Source: Clostridia bacterium (lineage in GTDB: Bacteria; Bacillota; Clostridia; TANB77; CAG-508). From it: a stretch of 64,000 nt of DNA. Positions 20,201 through 27,784 of the stretch are shown one piece after another (the stretch's first letter is position 1; the number at the start of each line of letters is the position of its first letter). The notes beneath the pieces are model-generated. The model was given only the letters and a program-made list of their open reading frames with translations. It did no database searches and was not told where the DNA came from. The stretch covers positions 186,001 to 250,000 of the forward strand of contig JAFWHH010000008.1 in NCBI GenBank assembly GCA_017512025.1, written 5' to 3'. A program made the position numbers and the translations under genes.

Positions 20201-21031
20201 TCTTTGTTTAATAGCATCATATTGTTTGATAAGCTCTGCTGTTCTTGAATCCTTTAAAACTTCTGTAATGGTTTTAGAAGTAGCTAAATTTGCATCATCA
20301 AGAAACATATCAAGATTTCCTAATGATGATATGTCTAATCCATTTGCTTGAAGTTGAGTTAACTTATTTTTTAATCCATTTTTTTGTGTATCGATTTGAG
20401 TTTGTATGCTAGCTTTAACAGCTGGATCAGTAGTAGCAGCCATAGCTGCAATATTTGAGTTGATAACATCTATTGTATCCATTACCTCTTGTAATTGATT
20501 AGTGTTTTCTCTTTCAGTTTCAATTATTGTTCTTCTATCTGTTCCAGTTGCAGGATCAACAAACAATTCTCTTTCGATAGCTTGATATTTAGCACTTGAT
20601 TTTTGTAGTTCTTCCTTATGTGCTGTACTTTCAGCAATACCAGCTTGTAATGCATCACGATATGCTTGCATATCTGGATCCATTTGGATAAGTTGTTGTC
20701 TAACTTCAGCAGTTTGAAATACATCTGTAGTAGCCGCATCAAGTACTGTTTTTAAGTCAGCATAATCAATTCCAGTTCCTCCATAACGAGGAGCAGGAGA
20801 TGCTTCTTTATCAATGTATTTATTTACTATTTCTGTATAAATTTCGTGGAATGAATGGTCTGCTGTCTGTCCTCCCCAACTAAGTCTAATTCTAGTATTT
20901 GCACCTAATTCGTACATTAAGTCTTCAACAGCATTTTTTGCTACAGTATATCTTCCATCATTTAGTAATTGTTCAAATTCCTTGATGATTCCGCCTAAAT
21001 CGTTATTAATTCTATCAAAATTAATATCCAA
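17267..21031 (-). CDS. Giant coiled-coil protein of unknown function (1254 aa)
   Basis: Residues about 1-100 begin with a helical segment (LGGIIKEFEQLLNDGRYTVA) that resembles the start of the 636-aa protein upstream. Long coiled coils rich in Gln, Lys and Glu fill residues about 100-560. A Gly/Ala-rich, possibly membrane-interacting stretch near residues 625-660 contains TLKLAIGAGIGGVTAAIG. The C-terminal third has conserved-looking aromatic segments (WCAALGKYKGPHPAGKF) and a charged, Asn/Asp-rich tail. No signal peptide and no enzymatic motif were recognised. It lies 15 nt after a 51-aa gene and 72 nt before the HD protein. Possible roles are a scaffold or a surface or secretion structure; this is inference. 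Confidence 0.75.
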   Translation of the reverse strand: MDINFDRINNDLGGIIKEFEQLLNDGRYTVAKNAVEDLMYELGANTRIRLSWGGQTADHSFHEIYTEIVNKYIDKEASPAPRYGGTGIDYADLKTVLDAATTDVFQTAEVRQQLIQMDPDMQAYRDALQAGIAESTAHKEELQKSSAKYQAIERELFVDPATGTDRRTIIETERENTNQLQEVMDTIDVINSNIAAMAATTDPAVKASIQTQIDTQKNGLKNKLTQLQANGLDISSLGNLDMFLDDANLATSKTITEVLKDSRTAELIKQYDAIKQRIDDAKNGALTYTDSEGNVTNFQDEEVIRLAPDMATININTNAGRKQLETLIQDITAVSKRISNEMIVCDQEVEIYTDHVKVMDIEAELLSRDVNNRQAYIDAFDTDTTDKIEQEKTMRHEDAQAKFSGDRKKAKEYKEAWKRFKSHRKTQTATEIVDGVSYTYEYDYLEDYPEKEADLEFMQLESWEAKSKRTALIEKMLETTDEPEKQLELLASIYHDDSLEEINKIIAAQGGGAYGAYSGGTSAPVLDDALKAALEDARSRISMQYARERDYVEHYNSAHFDVKDTVALALTGGSAMRSRKNQSKKNLTFKDAVGAFFKWTPYDVKADGKRHVITTTLANIGGIASLPIRTLKLAIGAGIGGVTAAIGKITGTYDMPTPYNVGYFHRKEARQEYYREHGSSRLGAWAKSFFNMRVKDENGNKVKINDKIVQDRCKLIDESIEDKYIRGARAKLIEARATAKKNQRARAVAFKNRARSAELYEDIFENDPEYINASPEEKEKIAQRAMQRATLAMGGKSVGPITDQSKSYVTNGRKRDGRFVQENPEELFDDIDFDLSQDLDFSETMGDTIWTNAVSRENIQRGNTKGMDLALRISAAATLPFFKGLLSKWTIATKKKSPDQVIPGRHVDDKVEYVETTRTVYQHRPKYGDIQRTVEKDVPISYDNATFADLQRGDTAHWCAALGKYKGPHPAGKFSADATELQGFNLSFNDPLTGEHIEWSSSIPQIKQFINEHPGLHEATTTYQDLSGIQGMKISDLPELLPDNIKESYIRFLEASGDKGQAFNEATQFCWGLPNNGGPIMSQGWSESDVLFGALKRVTETETLRGIVGEELIPVEETALLAKLIEGYDIPDKVIEGAIKTIDIDKAITLGAMSDIADALSQCLAPRFRRGQKGTKNFHDVDVNGNALIDNDQGKTDMYDTPAVEDDNEGNPKKYSRYEHHHSINDRALTARNSKGKPTKDKRGKMWDDDDFTL

Positions 21032-21046
21032 TTATACTACCTCCTT

Positions 21047-21202
21047 TTAAAGTCCCATTTCAATCATAACAGCTTTAATTCTATTGATTTGCTCGTTATA
21101 TTGTAATAATTCTTCTGTTGTAGCCTTTCCTAAATTTTCCTTTGTCATTAATGCATTGACTTTTTCAAGAGCTTTTAATAATTCTTGAACATCATTTTCC
21201 AT
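21047..21202 (-). CDS. 51-aa helical partner protein (first copy)
   Basis: Short gene with start ATG at 21202, an AGGAGG site 8 nt upstream and stop at 21047. The product is a single predicted helix pair (MENDVQELLKALEKVNALM then ENLGKATTEELLQYNEQI). It resembles the 52-aa product at 23198-23356 in length, in opening residues (ME....EI/EL), in the central turn and in the closing (K/R)xxAxM. Each small gene directly precedes one large coiled-coil gene. It may act as a chaperone- or adaptor-like partner, by analogy only. Confidence 0.72.
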   Translation of the reverse strand: MENDVQELLKALEKVNALMTKENLGKATTEELLQYNEQINRIKAVMIEMGL

Positions 21203-21222
21203 TTTGCTTCCTCCTATGTTTA

Positions 21223-23133
21223 CTATAATTCCATATCGTTATTGTCATCTCTATGAATTAAATCACTAGCAGAAGTTTGAGATCCTCTAACGTGTCTTTT
21301 TACTAGCTTTTCGTGTGTATCTCCTTTTTCTTTTCTAATCTCAGTAATTTCATCTGCACCTATTGATGCCCCTCTACTGAATGCTTCCTCATAAGCAGCT
21401 CTCTCAAGGTCATCAATCACACCAGATTTATCTACTGCACTAGAATCATATCCTTGTTCTTTACCAGCACTATACAATACATGTTGAACAGCTGCTGAAT
21501 TTTTTGCTCTTTCAAAAATATGAGTCATAAAATTTATTTTTCTTTTTTCAGGTATAATTTCATTGTATTCCTTACGTGCTTCAAGCTCTATACACTCATT
21601 TTCCATTTCTCTTAGCAGGCCAGCTCTTGCACGGCTTCTTTTCCATAATAATTTTGGAGCAAAAAATCTAGAAACAGGATTTCCAACTTTTTCTGCTTTA
21701 AGACGAGCTCTAATTTCTTTTCTTGTTATAGATTTTTTATCGATTACAGCTAATGCTTGTTCTCTATTAAATCCACCTTTTTGAAGATAATAATTTCTTT
21801 TTGCTCTATCTGTTATTTCATCAAATTCTGCTTCAATCATTGGATCTCCGTTTTCATCAAGCTCTATAACGTAATCGCCATTTGCGTCTAGTTCATACTT
21901 ACCTGTTGTTTCATCAATTTTTCTTTTATCTCTTAATACAATATGACCGCTTTCCTTTTTTAGATCAACTCTAGATCTAAATTCTGCCATTTTTGCTTCA
22001 ACTTCACGATATTTTTGAACATTTTCATCTCGAAGAGCAATCATTCTTTCTTCGATAGCAATCTTTCTTTGAATATCGTTGTCAACAGATCTTTGAATAC
22101 TAATCATGTATTTATCAATTGCTGCTCTTGCATCTTTTCTAACATCTGGATCTAAGTCATCAACTTTTGAAAACTTCTCTTCAATTTCTGCAGTAATTCC
22201 AAGTTTATCTTTATCAATGTCACTAAGAGCTGCAACTTTTTGTTTTAAGTTGCTATAATTTTTATTTAGCTCAACATCTCCAACGTGTTTTACACCATCA
22301 ATAGCACTTATACTGGCATCTATTTTTGCCTCTTCTTCCCATCCTGTGAAGAATGCAGCATCAATACCTGGAATATTTAATGCTTTAACTTTATCTGCAA
22401 GCATTCCAAGATTAGCTTCATGTCTTGCTATATCATTATCTAAAGCCATTTGTCTTCCAGCATCTATTTCTACTGCTCTATCTTCTCTAGCTTGTTTTAA
22501 TCTTGTAAGTTCAGTTTTTGCCATTTCAAGTGAAGCAACAGCTTCTTGGCAATCTTTAACTCTTGTTGTATAAGCTTTAGATAAATAATCTCCAGTTTTT
22601 ATTGTTGAATCTCCACCAAATACAGATTCAAATACTTTTCTTTTATCATCTTGTTGTTTCTTTAAATCTTCTATAGTTGCTTTACTTTCATCATTAAGTC
22701 TAGACATTTGTCTATAAAATTCATCAATAGAAAATCCTCTGCTTGCTAATTCACGCATTAATTCGTTTTGATTAAATATTGAAGTAAGATACTTATTCAT
22801 TTCATTTACAACTTCTTCTCTTTTTGCTTCTTCAGCACTTCCAGGAGTCAAGTCATGTGTATCTTTATCATTCTTAACACGTTCAACTATATTTTCAGCT
22901 ATTGCATCAATATCAACAGACTCTGTTGTACCACCAGCAGAAATATCCATTCTGTTTGTTCCAGCAGCATCAACATCTATTACACCAGGAGTAACAAGAA
23001 AGCTATTTATTTGCTCAATAGCTTTCTTAACTCTATCATAATCACTTCCGCTTAATGCAGCTTCAAGTTCATTAAAAAAATCACCTAAATTTGTATTTGT
23101 AAGGTCACTTGCATTTAAATTAGTTAAATCCAT
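21223..23133 (-). CDS. Large coiled-coil protein of unknown function (636 aa)
   Basis: Begins with LGDFFNELEAALSGSDYDRV, similar in pattern to the start of the 1254-aa protein. A ~40-residue polar linker and then long charged coiled coils follow (about residues 95-420). The C-terminal part is very basic (SRFFAPKLLWKRSRARAGLL) and ends with a polar tail. No signal peptide, membrane segment or catalytic motif is seen. It is 20 nt upstream of the 51-aa gene and 64 nt downstream of the 52-aa gene. The repeated small-large order suggests a duplication followed by divergence. Confidence 0.75.
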   Translation of the reverse strand: MDLTNLNASDLTNTNLGDFFNELEAALSGSDYDRVKKAIEQINSFLVTPGVIDVDAAGTNRMDISAGGTTESVDIDAIAENIVERVKNDKDTHDLTPGSAEEAKREEVVNEMNKYLTSIFNQNELMRELASRGFSIDEFYRQMSRLNDESKATIEDLKKQQDDKRKVFESVFGGDSTIKTGDYLSKAYTTRVKDCQEAVASLEMAKTELTRLKQAREDRAVEIDAGRQMALDNDIARHEANLGMLADKVKALNIPGIDAAFFTGWEEEAKIDASISAIDGVKHVGDVELNKNYSNLKQKVAALSDIDKDKLGITAEIEEKFSKVDDLDPDVRKDARAAIDKYMISIQRSVDNDIQRKIAIEERMIALRDENVQKYREVEAKMAEFRSRVDLKKESGHIVLRDKRKIDETTGKYELDANGDYVIELDENGDPMIEAEFDEITDRAKRNYYLQKGGFNREQALAVIDKKSITRKEIRARLKAEKVGNPVSRFFAPKLLWKRSRARAGLLREMENECIELEARKEYNEIIPEKRKINFMTHIFERAKNSAAVQHVLYSAGKEQGYDSSAVDKSGVIDDLERAAYEEAFSRGASIGADEITEIRKEKGDTHEKLVKRHVRGSQTSASDLIHRDDNNDMEL

Positions 23134-23197
23134 TTTTCATTTATCAATTGAGTATACCAATTGAATCTCCCTTCCTTTTTAATTCTTCTTTTGTATA

Positions 23198-23356
23198 TTA
23201 TTCTTCACCTTTATGTGCAGCTAACATAAGAGCTGTTAATTTATCAACTTTTACTAAGTACTCTGCTAGTTGTTTTGGAGAAGCTCCACTTAGTTCTAAA
23301 TCCTTTATTTTTTCTTGTATTTTTTTTATTTCCTCAGCAATTTCTTTACTTTCCAT
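23198..23356 (-). CDS. 52-aa helical partner protein (second copy), first gene of the operon
   Basis: Starts at the ATG at 23356 with GGAAGG upstream and ends at 23198. The sequence is a charged helix (KEIAEEIKKIQEKIKDLEL), a Gly/Ser/Pro turn (SGASPKQ) and a second helix (LAEYLVKVDKLTALML). It is similar in size and arrangement to the 51-aa gene at 21047-21202. It is the promoter-proximal gene of the giant-protein operon. Confidence 0.72.
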   Translation of the reverse strand: MESKEIAEEIKKIQEKIKDLELSGASPKQLAEYLVKVDKLTALMLAAHKGEE

Positions 23357-23395
23357 AAAAAACCTTCCTTCCCCATAATAACTCTTTATTCTCTA

Positions 23396-23424
23396 ATTTT
23401 AACATTAAAAAATAACGTATGCAA
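23396..23424 (-). promoter_or_regulatory. Promoter of the giant-protein operon
   Basis: Minus strand: TTGCAT, 17-nt spacer ending in TGT, TAAAAT (extended -10). It lies 40 nt upstream of the 52-aa gene and is divergent from the promoter at 23473-23501. Confidence 0.65.
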
Positions 23425-23472
23425 TAGGTTTCCGTAGATTTACATAAAATTTTATTTTATTGTCCAATATGC

Positions 23473-23501
23473 TTGTTTTGCTTAAAAATTTATGATATAA
23501 T
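23473..23501 (+). promoter_or_regulatory. Promoter of the divergent 219-aa gene
   Basis: TTGTTT, 17-nt spacer ending in TGA, perfect TATAAT. About 40 nt upstream of the start at 23542. Confidence 0.7.
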
Positions 23502-23541
23502 AAATATCTATGTTTACATAGATTGGAGGATTTTCTGAATT

Positions 23542-24201
23542 ATGGATAAAAATTTTTCAAAAAAACCACATATCGTAATTAATCAATCAAAGAGCCGATA
23601 TTACCTACTTGATGCCAACCTTACAGAAATCGATTCACAAAAACAATCATCGCTCTTTATTATTTTTACGAGAAAACATAAATTAAAGAAATTTAAAGCT
23701 CAATTAAAAAGGGATTTAAAAGCATATAAGAAAAAATGTAAATTCTATGGATCAAAACCTGATAAAGGTTTCTTAAGAATGTATAAAGATATTCGTTTTT
23801 ATTTAAGTATCTGCCCTGATGCTGATTATAATATTCTTGAATTACTACGTAGAAATATCTCTAATCTTGATTCAAGATATCATAACTATCAAGCCGCTTG
23901 CGCTGAATACTTAAGAGAGCTTGCAAAACTTCAAGATGGCAATCCAGATTTATTACCATTTGATATAAACTTTGCAACAGATAATAATAGGATATCAAGT
24001 CTTCATAAATATATTTCAAATTCGTATTTTGCACCATTTGGTGACTTTTTAGAGATATTTAAAGATATCAGTCATAAACCAACAGATGAAAGAGAAGAAT
24101 TCTTAAGATCACATGCATATGAACCTGCAAAAGTAGTTTATAATAGTAAATACTATGCTGAAAAATATGTATATACACCTCAAAACAGAGATGAAAGATA
24201 A
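23542..24201 (+). CDS. Hypothetical protein, divergent from the giant-protein operon
   Basis: 219-aa soluble basic protein with a Lys-rich central part (RKHKLKKFKAQLKRDLKAYK) and a Tyr-rich C-terminal end. No motif or family is recognised. The start at 23542 has TTGGAGGATTTTC upstream. It has its own promoter and ends in a terminator shared with topB. The shared upstream region and the similar base composition suggest it may act with the giant-protein operon; this is inference. Confidence 0.7.
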   Translation: MDKNFSKKPHIVINQSKSRYYLLDANLTEIDSQKQSSLFIIFTRKHKLKKFKAQLKRDLKAYKKKCKFYGSKPDKGFLRMYKDIRFYLSICPDADYNILELLRRNISNLDSRYHNYQAACAEYLRELAKLQDGNPDLLPFDINFATDNNRISSLHKYISNSYFAPFGDFLEIFKDISHKPTDEREEFLRSHAYEPAKVVYNSKYYAEKYVYTPQNRDER

Positions 24202-24230
24202 AAAGTCTATACTTTTGTATAGACTTTTTA
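24200..24230. terminator. Bidirectional terminator between the 219-aa gene and topB
   Basis: Stem AAAAAGTCTATAC / GTATAGACTTTTT. It overlaps the stop codons of both convergent genes. Confidence 0.85.
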
Positions 24231-26201
24231 TCTTTTTATAACAAGTTTATTTATTTTTGCTTTGATATAGCTTTCAAGTTTTGTCATAAACTCTCCCGCT
24301 TCTATCTCCTTTTTAGCCACCATGTCTAACCCTTTTTCCCAACTTGCTGTTAGCTTTGGATTAAGCATATCTGGCATAGAACCTTCTACAACATCGTAAA
24401 TAGCCTCTCCTTTTTTAGTTGGAGTTATTATTTGTGTTTTGCTATTTATATTTATGTATTTTATTCTTTCAAGTTTTTCGATGATTCCACCTCTTGTGGC
24501 ACTTGTACCAATACCAGCACCCTTTATTTGCTCTCTTAATTCTTCATCTTCAATAAGCTTTCCAGCATTTTCCATTGCTAGAATAATTGAACCAGAATTA
24601 TATCTTGTTGGAGGTGATGTTTCTGCATTTTTTGTTTCATAATTTATAACATTTACCTCAGAACCCTTCTTTAGCTTTGTTAAAATGTCTAAGTTTGTTT
24701 CTTGGTTTTCTGAATCATCTTTCTTATCATCACTTTTTTCAGTATCTGCATCGGTATCTTTCTCATTCTTTGTATCCTTTTTAGGTTGTTTTGCAATTTC
24801 TAAATATCCTTGTTTTACACATACCTTGCCAGATACAGAAAATTGCTCTTTATCAACTAAAATTGTCGCTGATACCTTACTAAACTCTGCTGGTGGATAA
24901 AAAATTTGAATAAATCTTTTAACTATTACTTTGTAAATTTGTTTATCTAAATCAGGTAATTTATCATAATTTTCGTATCCTTGACCTGTTGGAATGATTG
25001 CATAGTGATCTGTTATCTTACTATCATCCACATATTTTGTTTTAGCTAAATCAGTTGAATACTTTTCATCAACCATTTTCTTTAGATAACCTTGTACTTC
25101 TTCATCATTAAAACCTTTTACCAAGCCATTTAAGTTCTTTCCAATCACCTTACTTACTGCTGTTGAAAGAACCCTCGCATCAGTTCTTGGATATGTAACT
25201 AATTTCTTTTCATATAAATTTTGTATAATTTCCAAAGTTTCATCTGGCTTTATTTTAAATCTTTTTGTACACTCATTTTGAATCTCAGCTAAGTTAAATA
25301 ATAATGGTGCATTTTCCTTTTGCTTAGACTTTTTAGCTTCGCTAACAATTGCTTTTTTATCTTTTAGTGATATTATAAAGTTTTGTGCATCTTCAATCTT
25401 TTTAAATCCTGTTTCATTGTACAGCTGTGGAGAATTAAACATTTTAGATTCTTCTGTGACTTTCCATTCAGCTTTAAATGATGAATCTTCTTCTCCAAAA
25501 TTTCCAATTATCTTGTAGTATGGTGTTTTAACAAAGTTATTTATTTCTCTTTCTCTAGAAACAACCATACCTAAGACACATGTCATTACTCTACCAACAG
25601 ATATTGATACTTTATCCTCGTCGATATTTTTTGCAATACGTCTTCCAAATATGATTGAAAGTAATCTTGAAAAATTAATTCCAATAAGATAATCTTCCTT
25701 TGCTCTCAAATATGCAGCATCTGATAAGCTATCATATTCTTTCAAATCTTTAGCTTCATTGATTCCACGTCTTATTTCATCCTCTGTTTGTGAATCTATC
25801 CATACCCTCTTCATTTTTGCATTTGGGTTTGGATTAGACATCATAAATACCAGTCTTTGTATATATTCTCCTTCACGCCCAGAGTCACCTGCGTTGTATA
25901 TTTCTTCAACGTCTTCTCTTTGAAGTAACCCACTTACAATATTAAATTGCTTCTGTACATTTGGAATTACTTCATACTTCCAGTCAGTTGGAATAAAAGG
26001 TAATGTATCTAATCTCCAGAATTTAAGATTTTCATCATACTTTTCTGGATATGACATCGTAACTAAGTGACCTACACACCAAGTTATTATCCACTCATCA
26101 GATTCAATATACCCATCCTTTCTTGTACCATTTGTATTAAGTACTTTAGCAAATTCCATTGCAACAGACGGTTTCTCCGTTATAATTAGTTTTTTTGCCA
26201 A
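24228..26201 (-). CDS. topB: DNA topoisomerase III (type IA)
   Basis: Type IA topoisomerase that decatenates DNA single strands. The Toprim domain starts with KLIITEKPSVAMEFAKVL and has GDSGREGEY near residue 107. The active-site tyrosine is in VTYPRTDARVLS, near residue 336. A charged low-complexity insert (KKDTKNEKDTDADTEKSDDK) lies at about residues 475-500. The protein (657 aa) stops without the Cys-rich zinc fingers seen in some family members, a form common in Bacillota TopB. It is followed on the other strand by a shared terminator. The three genes 24228-27635 are close together on the same strand. Confidence 0.93.
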   Translation of the reverse strand: MAKKLIITEKPSVAMEFAKVLNTNGTRKDGYIESDEWIITWCVGHLVTMSYPEKYDENLKFWRLDTLPFIPTDWKYEVIPNVQKQFNIVSGLLQREDVEEIYNAGDSGREGEYIQRLVFMMSNPNPNAKMKRVWIDSQTEDEIRRGINEAKDLKEYDSLSDAAYLRAKEDYLIGINFSRLLSIIFGRRIAKNIDEDKVSISVGRVMTCVLGMVVSREREINNFVKTPYYKIIGNFGEEDSSFKAEWKVTEESKMFNSPQLYNETGFKKIEDAQNFIISLKDKKAIVSEAKKSKQKENAPLLFNLAEIQNECTKRFKIKPDETLEIIQNLYEKKLVTYPRTDARVLSTAVSKVIGKNLNGLVKGFNDEEVQGYLKKMVDEKYSTDLAKTKYVDDSKITDHYAIIPTGQGYENYDKLPDLDKQIYKVIVKRFIQIFYPPAEFSKVSATILVDKEQFSVSGKVCVKQGYLEIAKQPKKDTKNEKDTDADTEKSDDKKDDSENQETNLDILTKLKKGSEVNVINYETKNAETSPPTRYNSGSIILAMENAGKLIEDEELREQIKGAGIGTSATRGGIIEKLERIKYININSKTQIITPTKKGEAIYDVVEGSMPDMLNPKLTASWEKGLDMVAKKEIEAGEFMTKLESYIKAKINKLVIKR

Positions 26202-26221
26202 TTTTCTCTCATCCTTTTTGT

Positions 26222-26584
26222 TTATTTTGCCATTTTATCTACTGAAGATCTCATATAAAAATCATCTCTTCTTGTAATATTAACTCTATCGCTATCAAGG
26301 TAGCTGTTTGCAGCTCTTGCTACCTTGACTGGCTTATGTCTTGATGCAAGTATACCACAAACTATACTTGATACAAGTACACCACCTATAATTGCGATAA
26401 TAATTATTTTTGTATTATTCTTTTCTTTTTTCAGTGTTTTACTCACACTATTCTCTTTAGGATCACTTCTCGTATACGTTACATTATTCTCAGTGTATGT
26501 ATATGCTACACTTTTGTTACTTGAAATAAATAATGTAAAACATAGAAGTATACTAAATATACCAACTAAAATAATTTTTTTCAT
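26222..26584 (-). CDS. Small secreted/membrane protein, unknown
   Basis: 120 aa. It has an N-terminal signal peptide or anchor (IILVGIFSILLCFTLFISS), a polar Thr/Asn/Lys segment, and a second membrane helix (IIIIAIIGGVLVSSIVCGIL). A basic cytoplasmic tail ends DFYMRSSVDKMAK. Two membrane passes with a short external loop are predicted. It is encoded 20 nt upstream of topB and 10 nt after the zinc-ribbon membrane protein. The family is not recognised. Confidence 0.7.
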   Translation of the reverse strand: MKKIILVGIFSILLCFTLFISSNKSVAYTYTENNVTYTRSDPKENSVSKTLKKEKNNTKIIIIAIIGGVLVSSIVCGILASRHKPVKVARAANSYLDSDRVNITRRDDFYMRSSVDKMAK

Positions 26585-26594
26585 CCTATCACCT

Positions 26595-27635
26595 CTATAT
26601 ACACATTCCTATTATTCCAATAATTAATGCTACAATTGCAGTTATGCTAAACCAAGCTATAGCAACCTTTCTTTTTGATATTGGAACATTTCCTATGAAT
26701 TTTCCTGTTTGTCCATTCATAGCCATTGTATATATTTTGCCTTCATACTTTACATTCATCATCCATACTGGAAGCATAACATATTCCGGAACACCATTTA
26801 TGCTAACATCCCCAGTAAATTCATTTACCTTTTTGCTATTATATCCTCTGATATCATTATATAAAATGTCTCTTGTTGTTTGTTTTGCTCTTCCTTCTGC
26901 TCTTGCTAATAAATCATTTGCATCTAAGTCATATTTTTCAGCTAAAAATCCAGACATATATGATGAATTAAAAGCTGTTAAGTCATTGTAATTAAATGGC
27001 TCTATTGAATCCATAATATCATCACTAAATTTTTGAGATGCATCTGTTGGTATCTTTTCAAAAGCCATAGTTCCTTCTCTAACTGCATTATAATAGTCCT
27101 TCTTTACGTATTTAAAATCACTATCAGACCAGCTATGCTCTTTAACAGCATCAACATCTATACTTCCATCAACAATCATATCATATAAGAAAAATGGTAT
27201 GTACACTCCACTTACTTTTTCGATATTATTTTTATTCAAGAACTCTTTTGGCATAAATACTTTGCCTTTTTTATAACTTGAAAATGCTTCAATTGCTTCT
27301 TCTTTTGTTGTTTTAAATGGAATTACACGTTTTGGCTCAAATTTACCCTCAAAACGCTCTGTAATAATCGCAGTATTTCCACAGTATACACACTCAGTTG
27401 CAGCAGTATTTTCATCCATTACAATTTGAGCTCCACAGTCTGGGCAATGATATTCTAAATAGCCATTATTATTTCTTGCTTTACTTGTATTAGTATTCTT
27501 CTTGTTTCCTTTTTCATCTTCAAAATCCTTTAATGTATATTCAGTACCACAGTACTCACAAACCCACTTTTGGCTTTTAGGTTCAAATTTTAATTTTGCA
27601 TTACACGCCAAACATTTATGATCACTAACACCCAT
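26595..27635 (-). CDS. Zinc-ribbon membrane protein (TFIIB-type zinc finger)
   Basis: 346 aa with two zinc ribbons at the N-terminus. CLAC...CEYC lies at about residues 8-30 and CPDC...CVYC at about 64-85. A globular domain (about 100-320) follows, then a single C-terminal membrane helix (IAWFSITAIVALIIGIIGM). This architecture is common among uncharacterised clostridial proteins; the role is unknown. The start at 27635 has AGGAGGATAGC upstream. Confidence 0.78.
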   Translation of the reverse strand: MGVSDHKCLACNAKLKFEPKSQKWVCEYCGTEYTLKDFEDEKGNKKNTNTSKARNNNGYLEYHCPDCGAQIVMDENTAATECVYCGNTAIITERFEGKFEPKRVIPFKTTKEEAIEAFSSYKKGKVFMPKEFLNKNNIEKVSGVYIPFFLYDMIVDGSIDVDAVKEHSWSDSDFKYVKKDYYNAVREGTMAFEKIPTDASQKFSDDIMDSIEPFNYNDLTAFNSSYMSGFLAEKYDLDANDLLARAEGRAKQTTRDILYNDIRGYNSKKVNEFTGDVSINGVPEYVMLPVWMMNVKYEGKIYTMAMNGQTGKFIGNVPISKRKVAIAWFSITAIVALIIGIIGMCI

Positions 27636-27717
27636 GTGCTATCCTCCTAATAAAATCTTGAATATATATTATATTAAAAATATTAAATTTTCAACATGTC
27701 TTTTGCATTAAAATACA

Positions 27718-27746
27718 TTGACTAACAATTATTTTTAATGTATTAT
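27718..27746 (+). promoter_or_regulatory. Promoter of the Clp ATPase gene
   Basis: TTGACT, 17-nt spacer, TATTAT. No CtsR-type repeat was recognised around it. Confidence 0.6.
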
Positions 27747-27784
27747 ATATAATATTTAGTATAAGAAGAAAAAGGAGAAAAAAT

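Noticed and set aside
13010..24201. Recent horizontal acquisition of the giant-protein operon
   Set aside because: Its AT content and codon choice look like the flanking genes and there are no integrase or repeat borders; age of acquisition cannot be judged.
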